Below, piece after piece: positions 49,777 through 63,500 of a stretch of DNA of 64,000 nucleotides (the first letter of the stretch is position 1; each line of letters opens with the position of its first letter). A program made the position numbers and the translations under genes. Origin of the DNA: Strigops habroptila (taxonomy: Eukaryota > Chordata > Aves > Psittaciformes > Psittacidae); contig NW_022651115.1 of NCBI RefSeq assembly GCF_004027225.2, positions 27,105 through 91,104 on the forward strand, in the 5' to 3' direction. The notes beneath the pieces were generated by a model. The model was not told the origin of the DNA and ran no database searches. It worked only from the letters and a program-made list of their open reading frames with translations.

Positions 49777-49908
49777 ATTAAAGACCCCCCATAGCCCCCC
49801 CCTGACCCCCAACCTCCCCTTTGTGTCTCCCCTGGACACCCCCAAAGGGCCCATCCTCCTATTGGGGACCCCCCGTGGTCCCCCTGTTCTCCCCCTGCCC
49901 TCAATAAA
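49777..49908 (+). terminator. CENPA polyadenylation signals (ATTAAA 49777-49782; AATAAA 49903-49908)
   Basis: Two candidate hexamers about 0.9 and 1.05 kb after the stop, beyond the 3'-UTR repeats. The downstream AATAAA is followed by a GT-rich stretch and is the stronger one. Confidence 0.65.
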
Positions 49909-49924
49909 CATCCATTGACACCCT

Positions 49925-51001
49925 CGTGCTGCTGCCCCCCAGGTTCTGTGTCCCCCCCCAGCGGTGGCGGCCATTCTGGTGCCTGTACCGGTGTCACTGG
50001 TGTCTGTACTGGTGTCACTGGTGCCCTTACTGGTGTCACTGGTGTCTGTACCGGTGTCACTGGTGCCTGTACTGGTGTCAGTGGTGTCCTACTGGTGTCA
50101 CTGGTGTCTGTACCGGTGTCACTGGTGCCTGTACTGGTGTCACTGGTGTCCTACTGGTGTCACTGGTGTCTGTACCGGTGTCACTGGTGCCTGTACTGGT
50201 GTCACTGGTGTCTGTACCGGTGTCACTGGTGCCCCCCCCCGTGTGTCCCTTTGTGCCCCCCCATTGTCACCAGCTGCCCCCCCCCCAGGGACCAGCCCCC
50301 CCGATACCCCGTGTGGCAGCCGGGAGCTGGGACACGTGTGTGACACGTGTGTGTGACGTGTGTGGGACATGTGTGGGACATGTGTGACACGTGTGTGTGA
50401 CACGTGTGTGTGACATGTGTGTGTGTGTCACACACGTGCCTCAGCTGCAGGAGCTGCACCCACCGTCACACCAGGTACCGCCAGCACGGACCAGTACGGA
50501 CTGGTATGGACTGGTGTGGACCGGTATGGACCGGTATGGACTTGTATGGACTGGTGTGGACCGGTATGGACCGGTATGGACTGGTGTGGACCAGTATGGA
50601 CCGGAATGGACTGGTATGGACTGGTGTGGACCAGTATGGACCAGAATGGACTGGTGTGGACTGGTGTGGACCAGTATGGACCGGTATGGACTGGTATGGA
50701 CTGGTATGGACTGGTGTGGACCGGTATGGACCGGAATGGACTGGTATGGACTGGTATGGACCAGTATGGACCTGTATGGACTGGTGTGGACAAGTAGAGA
50801 CCATGTGGGTGAGCGCGTCCTAGTGCGAAACAGCCTCAACCCCTGGAGGCCGGTGGGACCCCCCGCACCCCCCGAACCCCCCCAGGTCCCAGTACACCCA
50901 GTACCCTGCCCCCTCCTGCCCCCTCCTGCCCCCTGTCCCCCCCCGCCCTCCTGGGTGCCCCCCCCCCCCAGCTGCACAGCGCGAGGGGGTTACAGGCAAC
51001 G
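49925..51001. other. Intergenic repeats between CENPA and TNXB
   Basis: Three arrays: GGTGTCACTGGTGTCTGTAC units (49970-50245), GACACGTGTGTGTGACATGT units (50330-50440), and TGGACTGGTATGGACCGGTA units (50485-50800). Between them, 50250-50330 and 50440-50480 have splice-like signals (for example CTGCAGGAGCTGCACC before CAGGTACC), but I recognise no protein. No CYP21-like sequence was seen. Confidence 0.6.
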
Positions 51002-51032
51002 TTTATTACCCCTCCCCATAGAAAAGTTTATT
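51002..51032 (-). terminator. Tenascin polyadenylation signals (two minus-strand AATAAA)
   Basis: TTTATT at 51002-51007 and 51027-51032 read AATAAA on the minus strand, about 540-570 bp past the tenascin stop codon at 51572. Confidence 0.7.
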
Positions 51033-51054
51033 CCTCCCCCCAAGTCCTGCCCCC

Positions 51055-51560
51055 TTCTGGGTACCCCGGATCCATGGGGTGCCCCCGGATCCATGGGGTG
51101 CCCGGATCCATGCGGTGCCCCCGGGCCCATGGGGTGCTCCCAGGTGCATGGGGTGCCCCTGATCCGTGGGGTGCTCCCAGGTCCATGGCACACCCCTGGA
51201 TCCATGGGGTGCCCCAGATCCATGGGGTGCCCCAGATCCATGGGGTGCCCCCGGATCCATGGGGTGCCCCTGGGTCCATGGGGTGCCCAGGTCCATGGGG
51301 TGCCCCCAGATCCATGGGGTGGCCCGGATCCATGGGGTGCCCGGGTCCATGGGGTGCCCCCGGATCCATGGGGTGCCCCTGGGTCCATGGGGTGCCCAGG
51401 TCCATGGGGTGCCCTGGGTCTATGATGTGCCCCTGGATCCACGGAGTGACCCGGGTCCATGGGGTGCCTGGATCCATGGGGTGCCCGGGTCCATGGGGTG
51501 CCTGGATCCATGGGGTGCCCAGGTCCATGGGGTGCCAGGGTCCATGGGGTGCCCTCCACG
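51055..51560. repeat. GGATCCATGGGGTGCCC-type minisatellite, TNXB 3' UTR
   Basis: About 28 units of 17-19 bp between the stop codon and the polyadenylation signals of the tenascin gene. Confidence 0.95.
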
Positions 51561-51571
51561 TGTGGGGCCCC

Positions 51572-54500
51572 TCAGTCACGCTGCGGCCGCAGCTTCATCT
51601 CGGTGAAGGGGATGGAGAAGCCAAAACCCTTCCAGGGGAACCAGGTGACGCCCTGGGGGGGGCCGGGGGGGGCCGTCAGGCCCCATAGAGCCCTATGGAT
51701 CCCACTGACCCCCCCAGACACCCCATAGGCCCCCCCATACATCCCCTCATAGGCCCCCGTAGTCACCCATAGGCCTCTATAGACCCCCATAGCTCCAGCT
51801 CTCCCCAGGGGCTCTCTCTAGGCCCCCCATGGCCTCTATAGGTCACACTGTGGCCCCTACAGCTCCCATCAAGTGCACTGGGGGTCCCATCACCCCCCAG
51901 CCCTGCCAAGGCCCCCATGGCCCCCACAGACCCCATAGCCCCCCATAGATCCCCATATTCCCCCCATAGACCCCTCCATAGACCCCCCATAGCCCCCATA
52001 GACCCCGCCATAGCCTCCCATAGCCCCTATAGCTCCCATACACCCCATAGCCCCCATGGCTGCCATGGCCCCCATAGCCCCCCATAGCCCCCATAGCCTC
52101 CATGGGCGCCATGGCCCCCATAGTGCCCCATAGCCCCCATGGCCACCATAGCACCCCATAGCACCCCATAGCCCCCAAAGCCCCCATGGCCCCCATAGCC
52201 CCTATAGCCCCCCATGGCCGCCATGGGCCCCATAGCACTGCATAGCACCCCGTAGCCCCCCATGGCCCCCATGGCCCCCGTGGGCGCCCTGGCCCGTGCC
52301 TGGTGGTGGTGGGGGGTCCCGTAGCGCCCGTTGAGGTTGGCGTAGTGGCAGTTGTGGTACCACCAGGCCCCGGTGTAGGCGACGGCGCAGGGGCGCGGGC
52401 GGCCCCGGGGGTCCCGGTCCCGCGTGGAGAAGGGGCTCCCGGCGTGGTAGGAGAGAGCGTCCCCTGCGGGAGCCAGCGCGCCCATGGGACACCCCCATGG
52501 ACCCCACAGGGACCCCCCCTCAGACCCCCCAGGGTCAAGGGACCCCCAGGACGCTCCAAAGCCCCCGCCGAGGAACCCCCCAAGACCCTCCCCAAAGTCC
52601 AGAGACCCCTAAAACCCCCCTAGGGACCCCCCCCCCCAGGAACCCCCACATGAGCTGGAGAACCCCAAGACCCCCACAGGGTCCCCCAGGAGTCAAAGGA
52701 GCCCAAAGATCCCCCCAGTCACCAACATGCCCCCATCAGGATCCTCCAGGACACCCTTAGACCTCCAGACACCCCCCCCGACGACCCATCCAAGACTCCT
52801 TTGGACCCCCCAGACCCTTCCAGACCCCCCAGGACCCCTCCAAGACACCTCCAGTAGCCTTGAGGACACCCCAAGACCCCCTTAGACCCCCCGAGATCCC
52901 TCCAAGACTCCTTTAAGACACCTCCCGAACCCCTCCAGGTCCTCTTGGGATCCCCCAGGACCCCCTTGGACCCCTCGAGACCTCCCAACACCCCAGAGGA
53001 ACCTCTTTCAATGGCCCAAGAGACCCCACGACCCCACCAGGACCCCCAGGGCCCCTCGCAGCCCCGCGCGGGCCCCCCCGCGCACCGGCGGTGCCGCTGT
53101 AGGCCCCCAGGCGCAGCCCGAAGTGCTCCTCGGCTCCGGCCACGCGGAAGTCCCGGTACCGGGCGAAGGCGGCGTCGCGGGGGGTGCGCAGGTCCACGCG
53201 CAGCTCCACGGGGGGGCCGCTGGTCAGAGCGTGCAGAGCCTCGTTCCCTGGCACCGACACACGGACACCGGGTGAGCGCGGGGACACACGGACATTGGGG
53301 TGAGCAACGGGACCCATCGGACACACGCACATTGGGGTGAGCACGGGGATTGGGGTGAGCACAGGGACCCATCGGGCACACGGACATTGGGGTGAGCACA
53401 GGGACCCGATGGACACAGGGACATTGGGGTGAGCACAGGGACCCATCGGGCACACGGACATTGGGGTGAGCACAGGGACCCAATGGACACAGGGACATTG
53501 GGGTGAGCACGGGGACCCAATGGACACACGGACATTGGGGTGAGCACAGGGACCCATTGGACACACGCACATTGGGGTGAGCACGGGGACCCGATGGACA
53601 CACGGACATTGGGGTGAGCACGGGGATTGGGGTGAGCACAGGGACCCATCGGACACACGGACATTGGGGTGAGCACGGGGATTGGGGTGAGCACAGGGAC
53701 CCATCGGACACACGGACATTGGGGTGAGCACAGGGAACCGATGGACACACGGACATTGGGGTGAGCACGGGGACACACGCACATTGGGGTGAGCACGGGG
53801 ACCCGATGGACACACGGACATTGGGGTGAGCAACAGGACCCATCGGACACACGGACATTGGGGTGAGCACGGGGATTGGGGTGAGCACGGGGACCCATTG
53901 GACACAGGGACATTGGGGTGAGCACAGGGACACACAGACATTGGGGTGAGCACAGGGACCCGATGGACACACAGACATTGGGGTGAACACTGGCACACAC
54001 GGACACCAGGTGAGCAACGGGACCCATTGGACACACGGATATTGGGGTGAGCACGGGGACTGGGGTGAGCACAGGGACCCATCGGACACATGGACATTGG
54101 GGTGAGCACAGGGAACCGATGGACACACGGACATTGGGGTGAGCACAGGGACCCAATGGACACATGGACATTGGGGAGAGCACAGGGACCCAATGGACAC
54201 ATGGCCATGGGGGTGGGACCCACCTGGGACCACCAGGGCATTGGGGTCCCTTCCCTGGTCACCCACCCGATGCCTGGGTGCCCCTTGGTGGGTCCCTCCT
54301 TGGAGCCCACCTCAGACCCAGAAGGACATCGGGGTCCCCTTCCTGGAGCCCCCCCCAACCCTGGGGTGCCCTCAAGGACCCCCCCAGCGCTCGGGGTCCC
54401 CCAGGCCCCGTGTCCCCGGCTCTCACCCAGCCAGAACTCGCCGCTGATGTTCCCGAAGCCCCTCACGTACTCGTCCCACCCGCGCCAGAAATCGGTGCCT

Positions 54501-57500
54501 CCGTCCTGGCGCCGCTGGAACACCTTGGGGGGGGGTCAGGGGCACCCCAACACCCCCCAGCCCCATAGAGAACCCCGGACCCCAGAGGGATCCTCAGGGG
54601 CACCCCAGCACCCCCCAGCCCCATAGAGACCCCCGGACCCCAGAGGGATCCTCAGGGGCACCCCCACTTCTCCCCAGACCTCATCACTGACCCCCAAGAC
54701 TCCTCCAGTCCCCCCCCAGCAAACCCTTCATATGACCCCCCAACCCCTCCCAGTGCCCCCCAGCTCCCCACCAGACCCCCTAGTGCCCCCCAACACTCCC
54801 TATTACCTGCCCAAGACCCCATTTATCACCCATAAACTTCCTATTTCCCCCCATAACCCCCTCGAGAAGCCCCCCAGCCCCTCCTGGTGCCCTCCCAGTG
54901 CTCCCAGCCCTCCCGCTGCCCTCAAGACCCCTCCAATGCTCCCCCAAACCCCCCATTTCCCCCGTAACCCCACCATAACTCCATATAGAAGCCCCCGGCC
55001 TCTCCCAGCGACCCCCAGCTCCCCACCAGGCCCCCCCAATGCCCTCCAGGACCCCCTATTGTCCCCCCAAACCAAATGCCCTCCCCATAACCCCCCCATA
55101 GCCCCCCTACACCGGCTGGCAGCCCCCCCGTGCCCCCGTTGCCCACCAGCCACCCGCCGCCGTCGGTGTCCATGTCGCAGAAGACGCGCAGGGGCCGCGC
55201 GGGGTCTCCCCCGAGGAAGATGAGGGTCTCGCGCGAAGGCCCCGGCCCATTGAGCTGCTCCTCGGCGCAGTCCCGGGGGTGCGGGTGGGGAAGGGGAGCT
55301 GGGGGGGACACGGGGGGGGGGGGGGACAGGGGGTGTGGGATCGGGGACCCCCACTCAAGGACTCAGCCCCCCAACACGAACCCAACAAGAACCCAGCATC
55401 CCCCCGTGCAAGGACCTGGTCATTCAGGTGCCCCCCCCACCAGGAACCCAACACCTCCCACCCAAGGACTTGGGTGTCCTGGTGCCCCCCTAGCAAAGGA
55501 CCCAATATCCCCCCATCACCCAAGGATCCAGGGGTCCAGGTGCCCCCACCCAAGGACCTGGGTGATCAGGGACCCCCCCCCCCCAGGGACTCAGCCCCAT
55601 CACCCAATGACCCAACATCCCCCACCAAGGACCCAATGATTTGGGTGCCCCCACCCAGGGGTTCATCCCCCCATCACCCAATGACCATGGGTCTGGGTGC
55701 CCCCCCCCTCCCCAAGGACTCAGGGGTCCAGCTCACGGGTGTCAAAGGTGGTCTCCAGGAGGGTGGGGGGGGTGTCTTCTCCCCGGCCCCGTAGCTGCAC
55801 CCCATAGCGCCCCGCGGGCTCCAGGCCCCACAGCTGATGGGATGTTGCCTCAGGGGGCAGCTGCAGTGTCTGAGGGGGGCACAGGGGAGGATTGGGGTGT
55901 CCCAAGAGAGTACTAGGGCGTCCCACAAGGGATATTGGGGTGCATGGGGAGATATTGTTGACCCAAGGGGTTGTTGGGATCCCACAAGGAATGTTGGGGT
56001 CCGCAAAGGGTTGTTGGTGTCCCAGAGGGAATTTTGGGGTCCCCAAGGGCTTATTGGGGGCAGAGGGGGTATTGGTGTCCCACAAGGAATTACGAGGTCC
56101 CTGAGGGGTTATTGGGGTCCCACAAGCAATTGTTGGGGTCTCCCAGGTCATTACTGGGGTCCCCAGGGGCTTATTTAGGTTTGGGGGGCACTGGGGTGCC
56201 CTAAGTGAGTATTGGAGGTCCCACAAGGCATATTGGGGTGCAACTGGGGGCTATTGGGGTTCCTGAGGGCTTATTTGGGCTGCACAAGGAATATTAGGGC
56301 CCCCAAGGGATCACTGGGGTCTATGGAGGTTGTTGTTGTCCCACAAGGAATGTCGGGGTCCCCGAAGGGGGTTCTGGGGTCGCTGGGGGGGTTCTGGGGT
56401 GCTCGGGGAGGGTGTTACCTGCTGGGCTCCTCCGGGGGGGCCGTAGATGAGGTTGTAGCCGCCGGGGGGAGGCCGGGGGGGGTCCCAGTGCAGGCGGGCG
56501 CTGCGGGGCCACACGGTTCCCACCCAGAGGGTCCCCGGGGCGCCTGTGGGAGGGGGCTGGTGGTGACTGTGCCCAATGGACAACCCAGACGCCCTCCAAG
56601 CACCCTTGGGACCCCCAAGCACAGACCCACCAGGAACAGCCCGAATCGGACCCCAGACAACGTCACCCCAATTGAACTGTCCAGGTGTTCAACCTTCAAC
56701 TGTCCAACCACCCAACAGTCCACCTGCCCATCCACGCACCTGTCAAACGGTGCAACCAGCCAATCATCCCTCCATCCATAAAAACACCCACCCACCATTC
56801 CAGCCATAAAAGCCATCCGTCTGTCCATCCATCCATCCATCCATCCATCCTCCATCCATCCATCCATCCATCCTCCATCCATCCATCCATCCATCCATCC
56901 ATCCATCCTCCATCCATCCATCCCTCCATCCATCAGTCCATCCTCCCTCCCTCCCTCCCTCCCTCCCTCCCTCCATCCATCCATCCATCCATCCTCCCTC
57001 CCTCCCTCCCTCCATCCATCCATCCATCCATCCATCCATCCATCCATCCTCCCTCCCTCCCTCCATCCATCCATCCATCCATCCATCCATCCATCCATCC
57101 ATCCTCCCTCCATCCATCCTCCATCCATCCATCCCTCTATTCATCCATCCATCCATCCATCCATCCATCATCCATCCATCCATCCTCCATCCATCCTCCA
57201 TCCATCCATCCATCCATCCCCCTATCCATCCATCCATCCATCCATCCATCCATCCATCCATCCATCCATCATCCATCCATCCATCCTCCATCCATCCATC
57301 CATCCCTCTATCCATCCATCCATCCATCCATCCATCATCCATCCATCCATCCCTCTATCCATCCATCCATCCATCCATCCATCCATCCATCCTCCATCCA
57401 TCCATCCCTCCATCCATCAGTCCATCCTCCCTCCCTCCCTCCCTCCCTCCCTCCCTCCCTCCATCCATCCATCCATCCATCCTCCCTCCATCCATCCATC

Positions 57501-60500
57501 CATCCATCCATCCATCCATCCCCCTATCCATCCATCCATCCATCCATCCATCCATCATCCATCCATCCATCCTCCATCCATCCATCCATCAGTCCATCCA
57601 TCCATCCATCCATCCATCCTCCATCCATCCATCCATCCATCCATCCCTCTATCCATCCATCCATCCATCCATCATCCATCCATCCATCCTCCATCCATCC
57701 ATCCATCAGTCCATCCATCCATCCATCCATCCATCCATCATCCATCCATCCATCCATCCATCCATCCATCCATCCATCCATCCATCCATCATCCATCCAT
57801 CCATCCTCCATCCATCCATCCATCAGTCCATCCATCCATCCATCCATCCATCCTCCATCCATCCATCCATCCTCCCTCCATCCATCCTCCATCCATCCTC
57901 CATCCATCCATCCATCCATCAGTCCATCCATCCATCCTCCATCCATCCATCCATCCATCCATCCTCCATCCATCCATCAGTCCATCCTCCATCCATCCAT
58001 CCATCCATCCATCCATCCATCCATCCATCCATCCAAACTACACCTCCTCCAGAGCCATGTGCCCTTCTACCTACCCACACATTCCTCTACCCATGGCTAC
58101 ATGGGTCTATGCAGCCAACCTTCCAACCCTACATCATCCATCCACCTATCCAACCACCCTCCAGTCTATCCACCCATTCAACAAAGCAACTAAACGTCCA
58201 TCCATCCATCCATCCATCCATGTATGCCACTCTCTCTCCCTCCATCCTTCCATCCAACCAATAAAACATCCATCGATATCCCTTTATCTCTTCAACTTTG
58301 CATGTTCCTGTAACCCCATCCATGCGTCCATCCATCTCTCCACCTTTCCAATCTTCCACCCACCCAACACTTGATCCTTGCAGGCACCATCCCATCACAA
58401 CACTCTTCACAGCACCCAAGAGATGCTCCCATTCCCCACCAAGGCCTGGGCCCTGTCCCAGCTCCTGCCCTGCTGCCAACCCAGTGCCCAAAGGGGCCAT
58501 GACTGGTGCCGGAGCCCCCTCACCTGTGACAGTGTCGGTGGAGACGGGGCCCAGCCGTGTGCGACCCCACAGCCCGTACAGGTTGAACTTGTAGCGGCGG
58601 GACGGGGACAGCCCCGGCACCGTCAGCGTGCGGGAACCCCCGTCCACGGGCAGCACCTGGGGCTGGCCTTGTGCATCCCGGTACTGCAGCGTGAAGGAGT
58701 CAAAGGTGCCCTCGGGGACGCTCCACTCCAGCTGCACGGAGTCAGATGTGACGTGAGGGGCCGTCAGCTCGCCCAGGCGGGGCTTGGTCAGTGGCTTCTC
58801 CTGTGAAGCTGGGGCTGTGATGGAGAGGCCACAATGCAGGAGATGAACATCAATCCACTGGTTTAATGACTGATTCAACATTCCCCTAACCCTCCATCCA
58901 TCCACCCATCCATCCATCCATCCATCCATCCATATCTTGTCTTACACAACATGAGGTCCATTCCATGATTCCATGACTCTCTGATCCATCAGTCACAACC
59001 TCAACAGAGAACAAGACATTCCAATAACAGGAGGTCAATAAAAAAATCCCCCCAACAGCCATCTCCTGCCTGGCTGTTGGTGACTTGGCACTGATGGGAA
59101 CCTCATTCTGAGCAGGATTCTTCTCAAAATGCCTCATCAGCAAAAGCCAGAACACCTCATACTGAAACCCATGGGAAGGACTTACAATGCAGTCACAGAC
59201 TGGTTTGTGTTGGAAAGGACCTTAAAGCTCCTCCAGTTCCAACCCCCTGCCACAGGCAGGGACACCTTCCACCAGAGCAGGTTGCTCCAAGCCCCTGTGT
59301 CCAACCTGGCCTTGAACACTGCCAGGGATGGGGCAGCCACAGCTTCTCTGGGCACCCTGTGCCAGCGCCTCAGCACCCTCACAGGGAAGAGCTTCTGCTT
59401 CAGAGCTCATCTCAATCTCCCCTCTGGCAGGTTAAAGCCATTCCCCTTGTCCTGTCCCTACAGGCCCTTGTCCAAAGCCCCTCTCCAGGTTTCTTCTTAG
59501 CCTCTTTAGGCAGCCACAGCTTCTCTGTTCAACCCCTCCCAGTATCCCACCACACTCATGGTGAAGAACAACTCTGTAATATCTCATCTACATCTCCCCA
59601 TGTCTGTTCAAAGCCACCCCTCCTTGTCTTTTAACACTTCTACCACATCCTTCACCACAACATGTGGCCTGCTCCAAACAGGGCTCCCCCGACACCCACA
59701 ATCACCCCAATGGATGAAACTAACCCAATAATGGACAGCCCAGTCATGTGCCTGGGCCAGGCAGGACCATCACCAGTCACATCATGCACCATCCCCGCCT
59801 GCAGCATCGTCATCAAAACCCCAGGCATTATTCTCGCACTGGAACTCCCAAACCAAACATGACATAACTCAACCAAAGCCGACCTGTGCTGCGTCTCTAC
59901 AGAGGGACACGTCAACCCCTAAAATATGGATTCAGCTCCACAGAACTCCTGACCAGTGGACAAAAAGTGGCCTCAGAGCTAATGGACTTCTCCAGGTATG
60001 AGAAAATAGACCATCCATCCATCCATCCATCCATCCATCCATCCATCCATCCCTCAACTTCTCCATTCATCCCACCATCTCTGTACACTCCCAGGTCTCC
60101 ATCCATCCTTCACTCAGCACACAAGAGATGTTCGAACTCACCCACAGGCCCAAGGCACCAGCAGGGGCCCTGCCCCACCAACTTCCCCACCTCAAACCCA
60201 GCACCCAAAGGGGACAAAGACGGACCCAGCAAAAACCTAATAACCTGTGATAGTGTCGAGGGAGATGGGGCCCAGACGTTTCTGCCCAAACACCCCATAA
60301 AGGTAGAAGTTGTAGCGGTGGGAAGGTGATAGACCAGGGACTGTCACTCTGCGGGACCCCCCGTCCAAGAGCAGAGACTCAGGCTGGCCTTGTGCATCCC
60401 GGTACTGCAGCGTGAAGGAGTCAAAGGTGCCCTCGGGGACGCTCCACTCCAGCTGCACGGAGTCCGATGTGACGTGAGGGGCCTTCAGCTCGCCCAGCAC

Positions 60501-63500
60501 TGGCTGTGGTGCTGCTTCCTCCTCTTGGGGAGCTGGGGATGCAACCGAGAGGAAACAATGCAGGGCATGAACAAGTGTATGTGCATCCATCCTTCCATCC
60601 ATCCATGCATGCCTCCATGCATCCATCCATCCATCCTTCCAGTCTTCCACCAACCCGCCCAACATTTGAACCTTGCAGACACCATCTCAACACAACACTC
60701 ATAGCAGCACACAAGAGACGTTCCCATTTCCAACCAAGGTGTGAGCCCTGTCCCAGCTCCTGCCCTGCTGCCAACCCAGTGCCCAAAGGGGCCATGGTTG
60801 GTGCCAGAGCCCCCTCACCTGTGACAGTGTCGGTGGAGACGGGGCCCAGCCGTGTGCGACCCCACAGCCCGTACAGGTTGAACTTGTAGCGGTGGGACGG
60901 GGACAGCCCTGGCACCGTCAGCGTGCGGGAACCCCCGTCCACGGGCAGCACCTGGGGCTGGCCTTGTGCATCCCGGTACTGCAGCGTGAAGGAGTCAAAG
61001 GTGCCCTCGGGGACGCTCCACTCCAGCTGCACGGAGTCAGACGTGATGTGAGGGGCTGTCAGCTCACCCAGGTGGGGCTTGGTCAGTGTCTTCTCCTCCT
61101 GTGGAGCTGGGGCTGTGATGGAGAGGCCACAATGCAGGAAATGAACATCAATCCACTGGTTTAATGACTGATTCAACATTACCCTAACACTCCATAAATC
61201 CATCCAGCCAGGCAGCAAGGCAGCCATCCATCCATCCATATGTCTGTCAGTCCGTACATACTTCAATTAAATAAGGCATCCCAGTATAAACCCATCCATC
61301 CATCCATCCATCCATCCATCCATCCTAGCAGCCAGGCATCCATCCCATCTGGCAGCCACGCTGCTATCAGGACCATTCAACCATTCAATCCATGATCAGG
61401 CACAAACTCCACCATCTGCCTTCTGTACTTTCAGTCATTGATTCAGCACAGTCAAACCTGGCTTTGAAGACTTTCAGGGTTGATGAAACATCCATCAACC
61501 CAATCATCTAATGGTGTATCCATTCATCCATTCAGCCCTCCATGCATTCCATAAGCATCCAGCTCTCCAGTCACTCAACAAACCATAGTTCTATTTATTC
61601 ATCCTTCTACTCATGAATCATTTCTTCCATCAATCCATCCATGCACCCACCCATCAACCATCCGTCCATCCATCCATCCATCCATCCATTCCTCTTCCTT
61701 AAATTCTCTCCTTCATTCCTCCATTACATCCTCCAACACCACAAACATTCATTTCATCCATCAACCTCCCAATTACCCGCCTCACTGTCCATCCAGCCAA
61801 CCATGGACGCGACCAAACATGTAAAGTGCAAGTCCATCAACTCATCTCTGCATCCAAACGGCTATCACTGCCATCGTTCATTGAGACAGCACATCGTCGA
61901 TCAATGCTCCGTACACATAAAGATTAATCCATGCATCCATCCATTCATTCATGCATCCAATCATCCATCCAACCATCCGTCCATCCATCCATTCATCCAT
62001 CCCTATGTCCATCAGTCCATACATCCTTCAATTCATTCATCCATCCATGCAGACATCTATCTGTCCAATCACCCATTCTCCATCCATCCATCAACCCATG
62101 CATCTGACCATCCTTCATGCAACCAGCCATCATAAATCAATACATCCATCCATCTATACTCAGCTACCCCTCCATCCTTCCAAACTATCACACACCCATC
62201 CTTCCATTGATCCATCCTTCCCCGCATCACCACCCACAACATTTCCTCCCTTGATCAAGGAACAAGCACGGGCCATGCCCAAGCTTCTGTCCACTACAAA
62301 ACGTTGTTCAGCAGGGCTGGTGCCGGAGCCCCCTCACCTGTGACAGTGTCGGTGGAGACGGGGCCCAGCCGTGTGCGACCCCACAGCCCGTACAGGTTGA
62401 ACTTGTAGCGGTGGGACGGGGACAGCCCCGGCACCGTCAGCGTGCGGGAACCCCCGTCCACGGGCAGCACCTGGGGCTGGCCTTGTGCATCCCGGTACTG
62501 CAGCGTGAAGGAGTCAAAGGTGCCCTCGGGGACGCTCCACTCCAGCCGCACGGAGTCAGATGTGACGTGAGGGGCCTTCAGCTCGCCCAGCACTGGCTGC
62601 GGTGCTGCTTCCTCCTCTTGGGGAGCTGGGGATGTAATTGAGAGGAAAGAATGCAGGGCATGAACAGGTGTATGTGCATCCATCCTTCCATCCATCCATC
62701 CATCTACCCATCTATCCATCCATTCAACCGTCTGTCCGTCCACCCATCCGTGTGTCTGTTCGTCCATCCATCCAACCTTCTGACCGTCCATCCATCCATC
62801 CATGCATCCATCCATCCGTCCATCCATCCATCCGTCAATCCATCGTTCCACCCATCATCCTCCCTTATATCTTTCCTTCCTGCCATGCACCTATAAAGTC
62901 CTATCAACCGCTCAAGACTGGATCAGTGACATACTCAAACATGCACCATTTCACCACTCTTGCATCGATGTATCTATTCATCCATCCAACCCTCAATGCA
63001 TCCCATTGGGATACAGCTGCTCAGGCATCCCGTATTCCCTGGCTCCATCTACTCATCCTTCTACTTTTAAATCCAAGTAGATCCATCCATCCATCCATCC
63101 ATGCACCCATGCTAAAGGCAGCCATTCTGCTATGAAGAGATTTCAACTGCTCAACACATGATAAGGCACAAGCTCCACCATCTGCTTCCTCTACATACAA
63201 TCACTGATTCAGCAAAGTCAAACCAGTCCTTGAAGACTTTCAGGGTCGATCAACCATCCATCAATCCAATCATCTATTGGTGTATCCATTCACCCATTCA
63301 GCCCTCCTGCATTCCATTAGAATCCAGCTCTCCAGGCATTCAAGAAACCATAGTTCTGTTTATTCATCCTTCTACTCATAAATCCTTTCTTCCATCCATC
63401 CACCCATCCACCCGTCCATCCATCCATCCATCCATCCATCCACCCATTCATCCATCCATCCATCCATCCATCCATCCATCCATCCATCCATCCATCCATC

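Larger units (their letters stand above)
51572..55298 (-). other. TNXB: Tenascin fibrinogen-related domain exons
   Basis: Exon sizes are 152, 97, 162, 164 and 81 bp with continuous phase. The domain contains the calcium-site-like [10 protein letters not shown] and an [21 protein letters not shown] segment, as in other tenascins, and ends LRPQRD then TGA. The donor after the 164-bp exon is GC rather than GT (52298-52299); phase and homology leave no GT alternative nearby. Confidence 0.93.

Noticed and set aside
47413-49781. Frames of 500-670 codons with collagen-like or Pro/Arg-rich composition
   Set aside because: These come from CENPA intron 3 and 3'-UTR minisatellites. There is no Gly-X-Y exon structure, and the frame differs from the CENPA exon it overlaps.
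50250-50480. Possible CYP21 exon remnants between CENPA and TNXB
   Set aside because: Splice-like signals occur, but no heme-binding Cys motif or other P450 signature is readable in any frame.
52719-54523. Minus-strand frames of 515-536 codons with [13 protein letters not shown] repeats
   Set aside because: They are the 35-36-bp repeat in a tenascin intron; the true fibrinogen exons are short and spliced.
56685-58193. 502-codon [11 protein letters not shown] frame and its MDGWMDGW antisense
   Set aside because: Pure (CCAT)n translation.
59662-59862. Possible nuclear mitochondrial insertion in the TNXB intron
   Set aside because: Local A/C-rich composition suggested it, but I could not match any mitochondrial gene in any frame.
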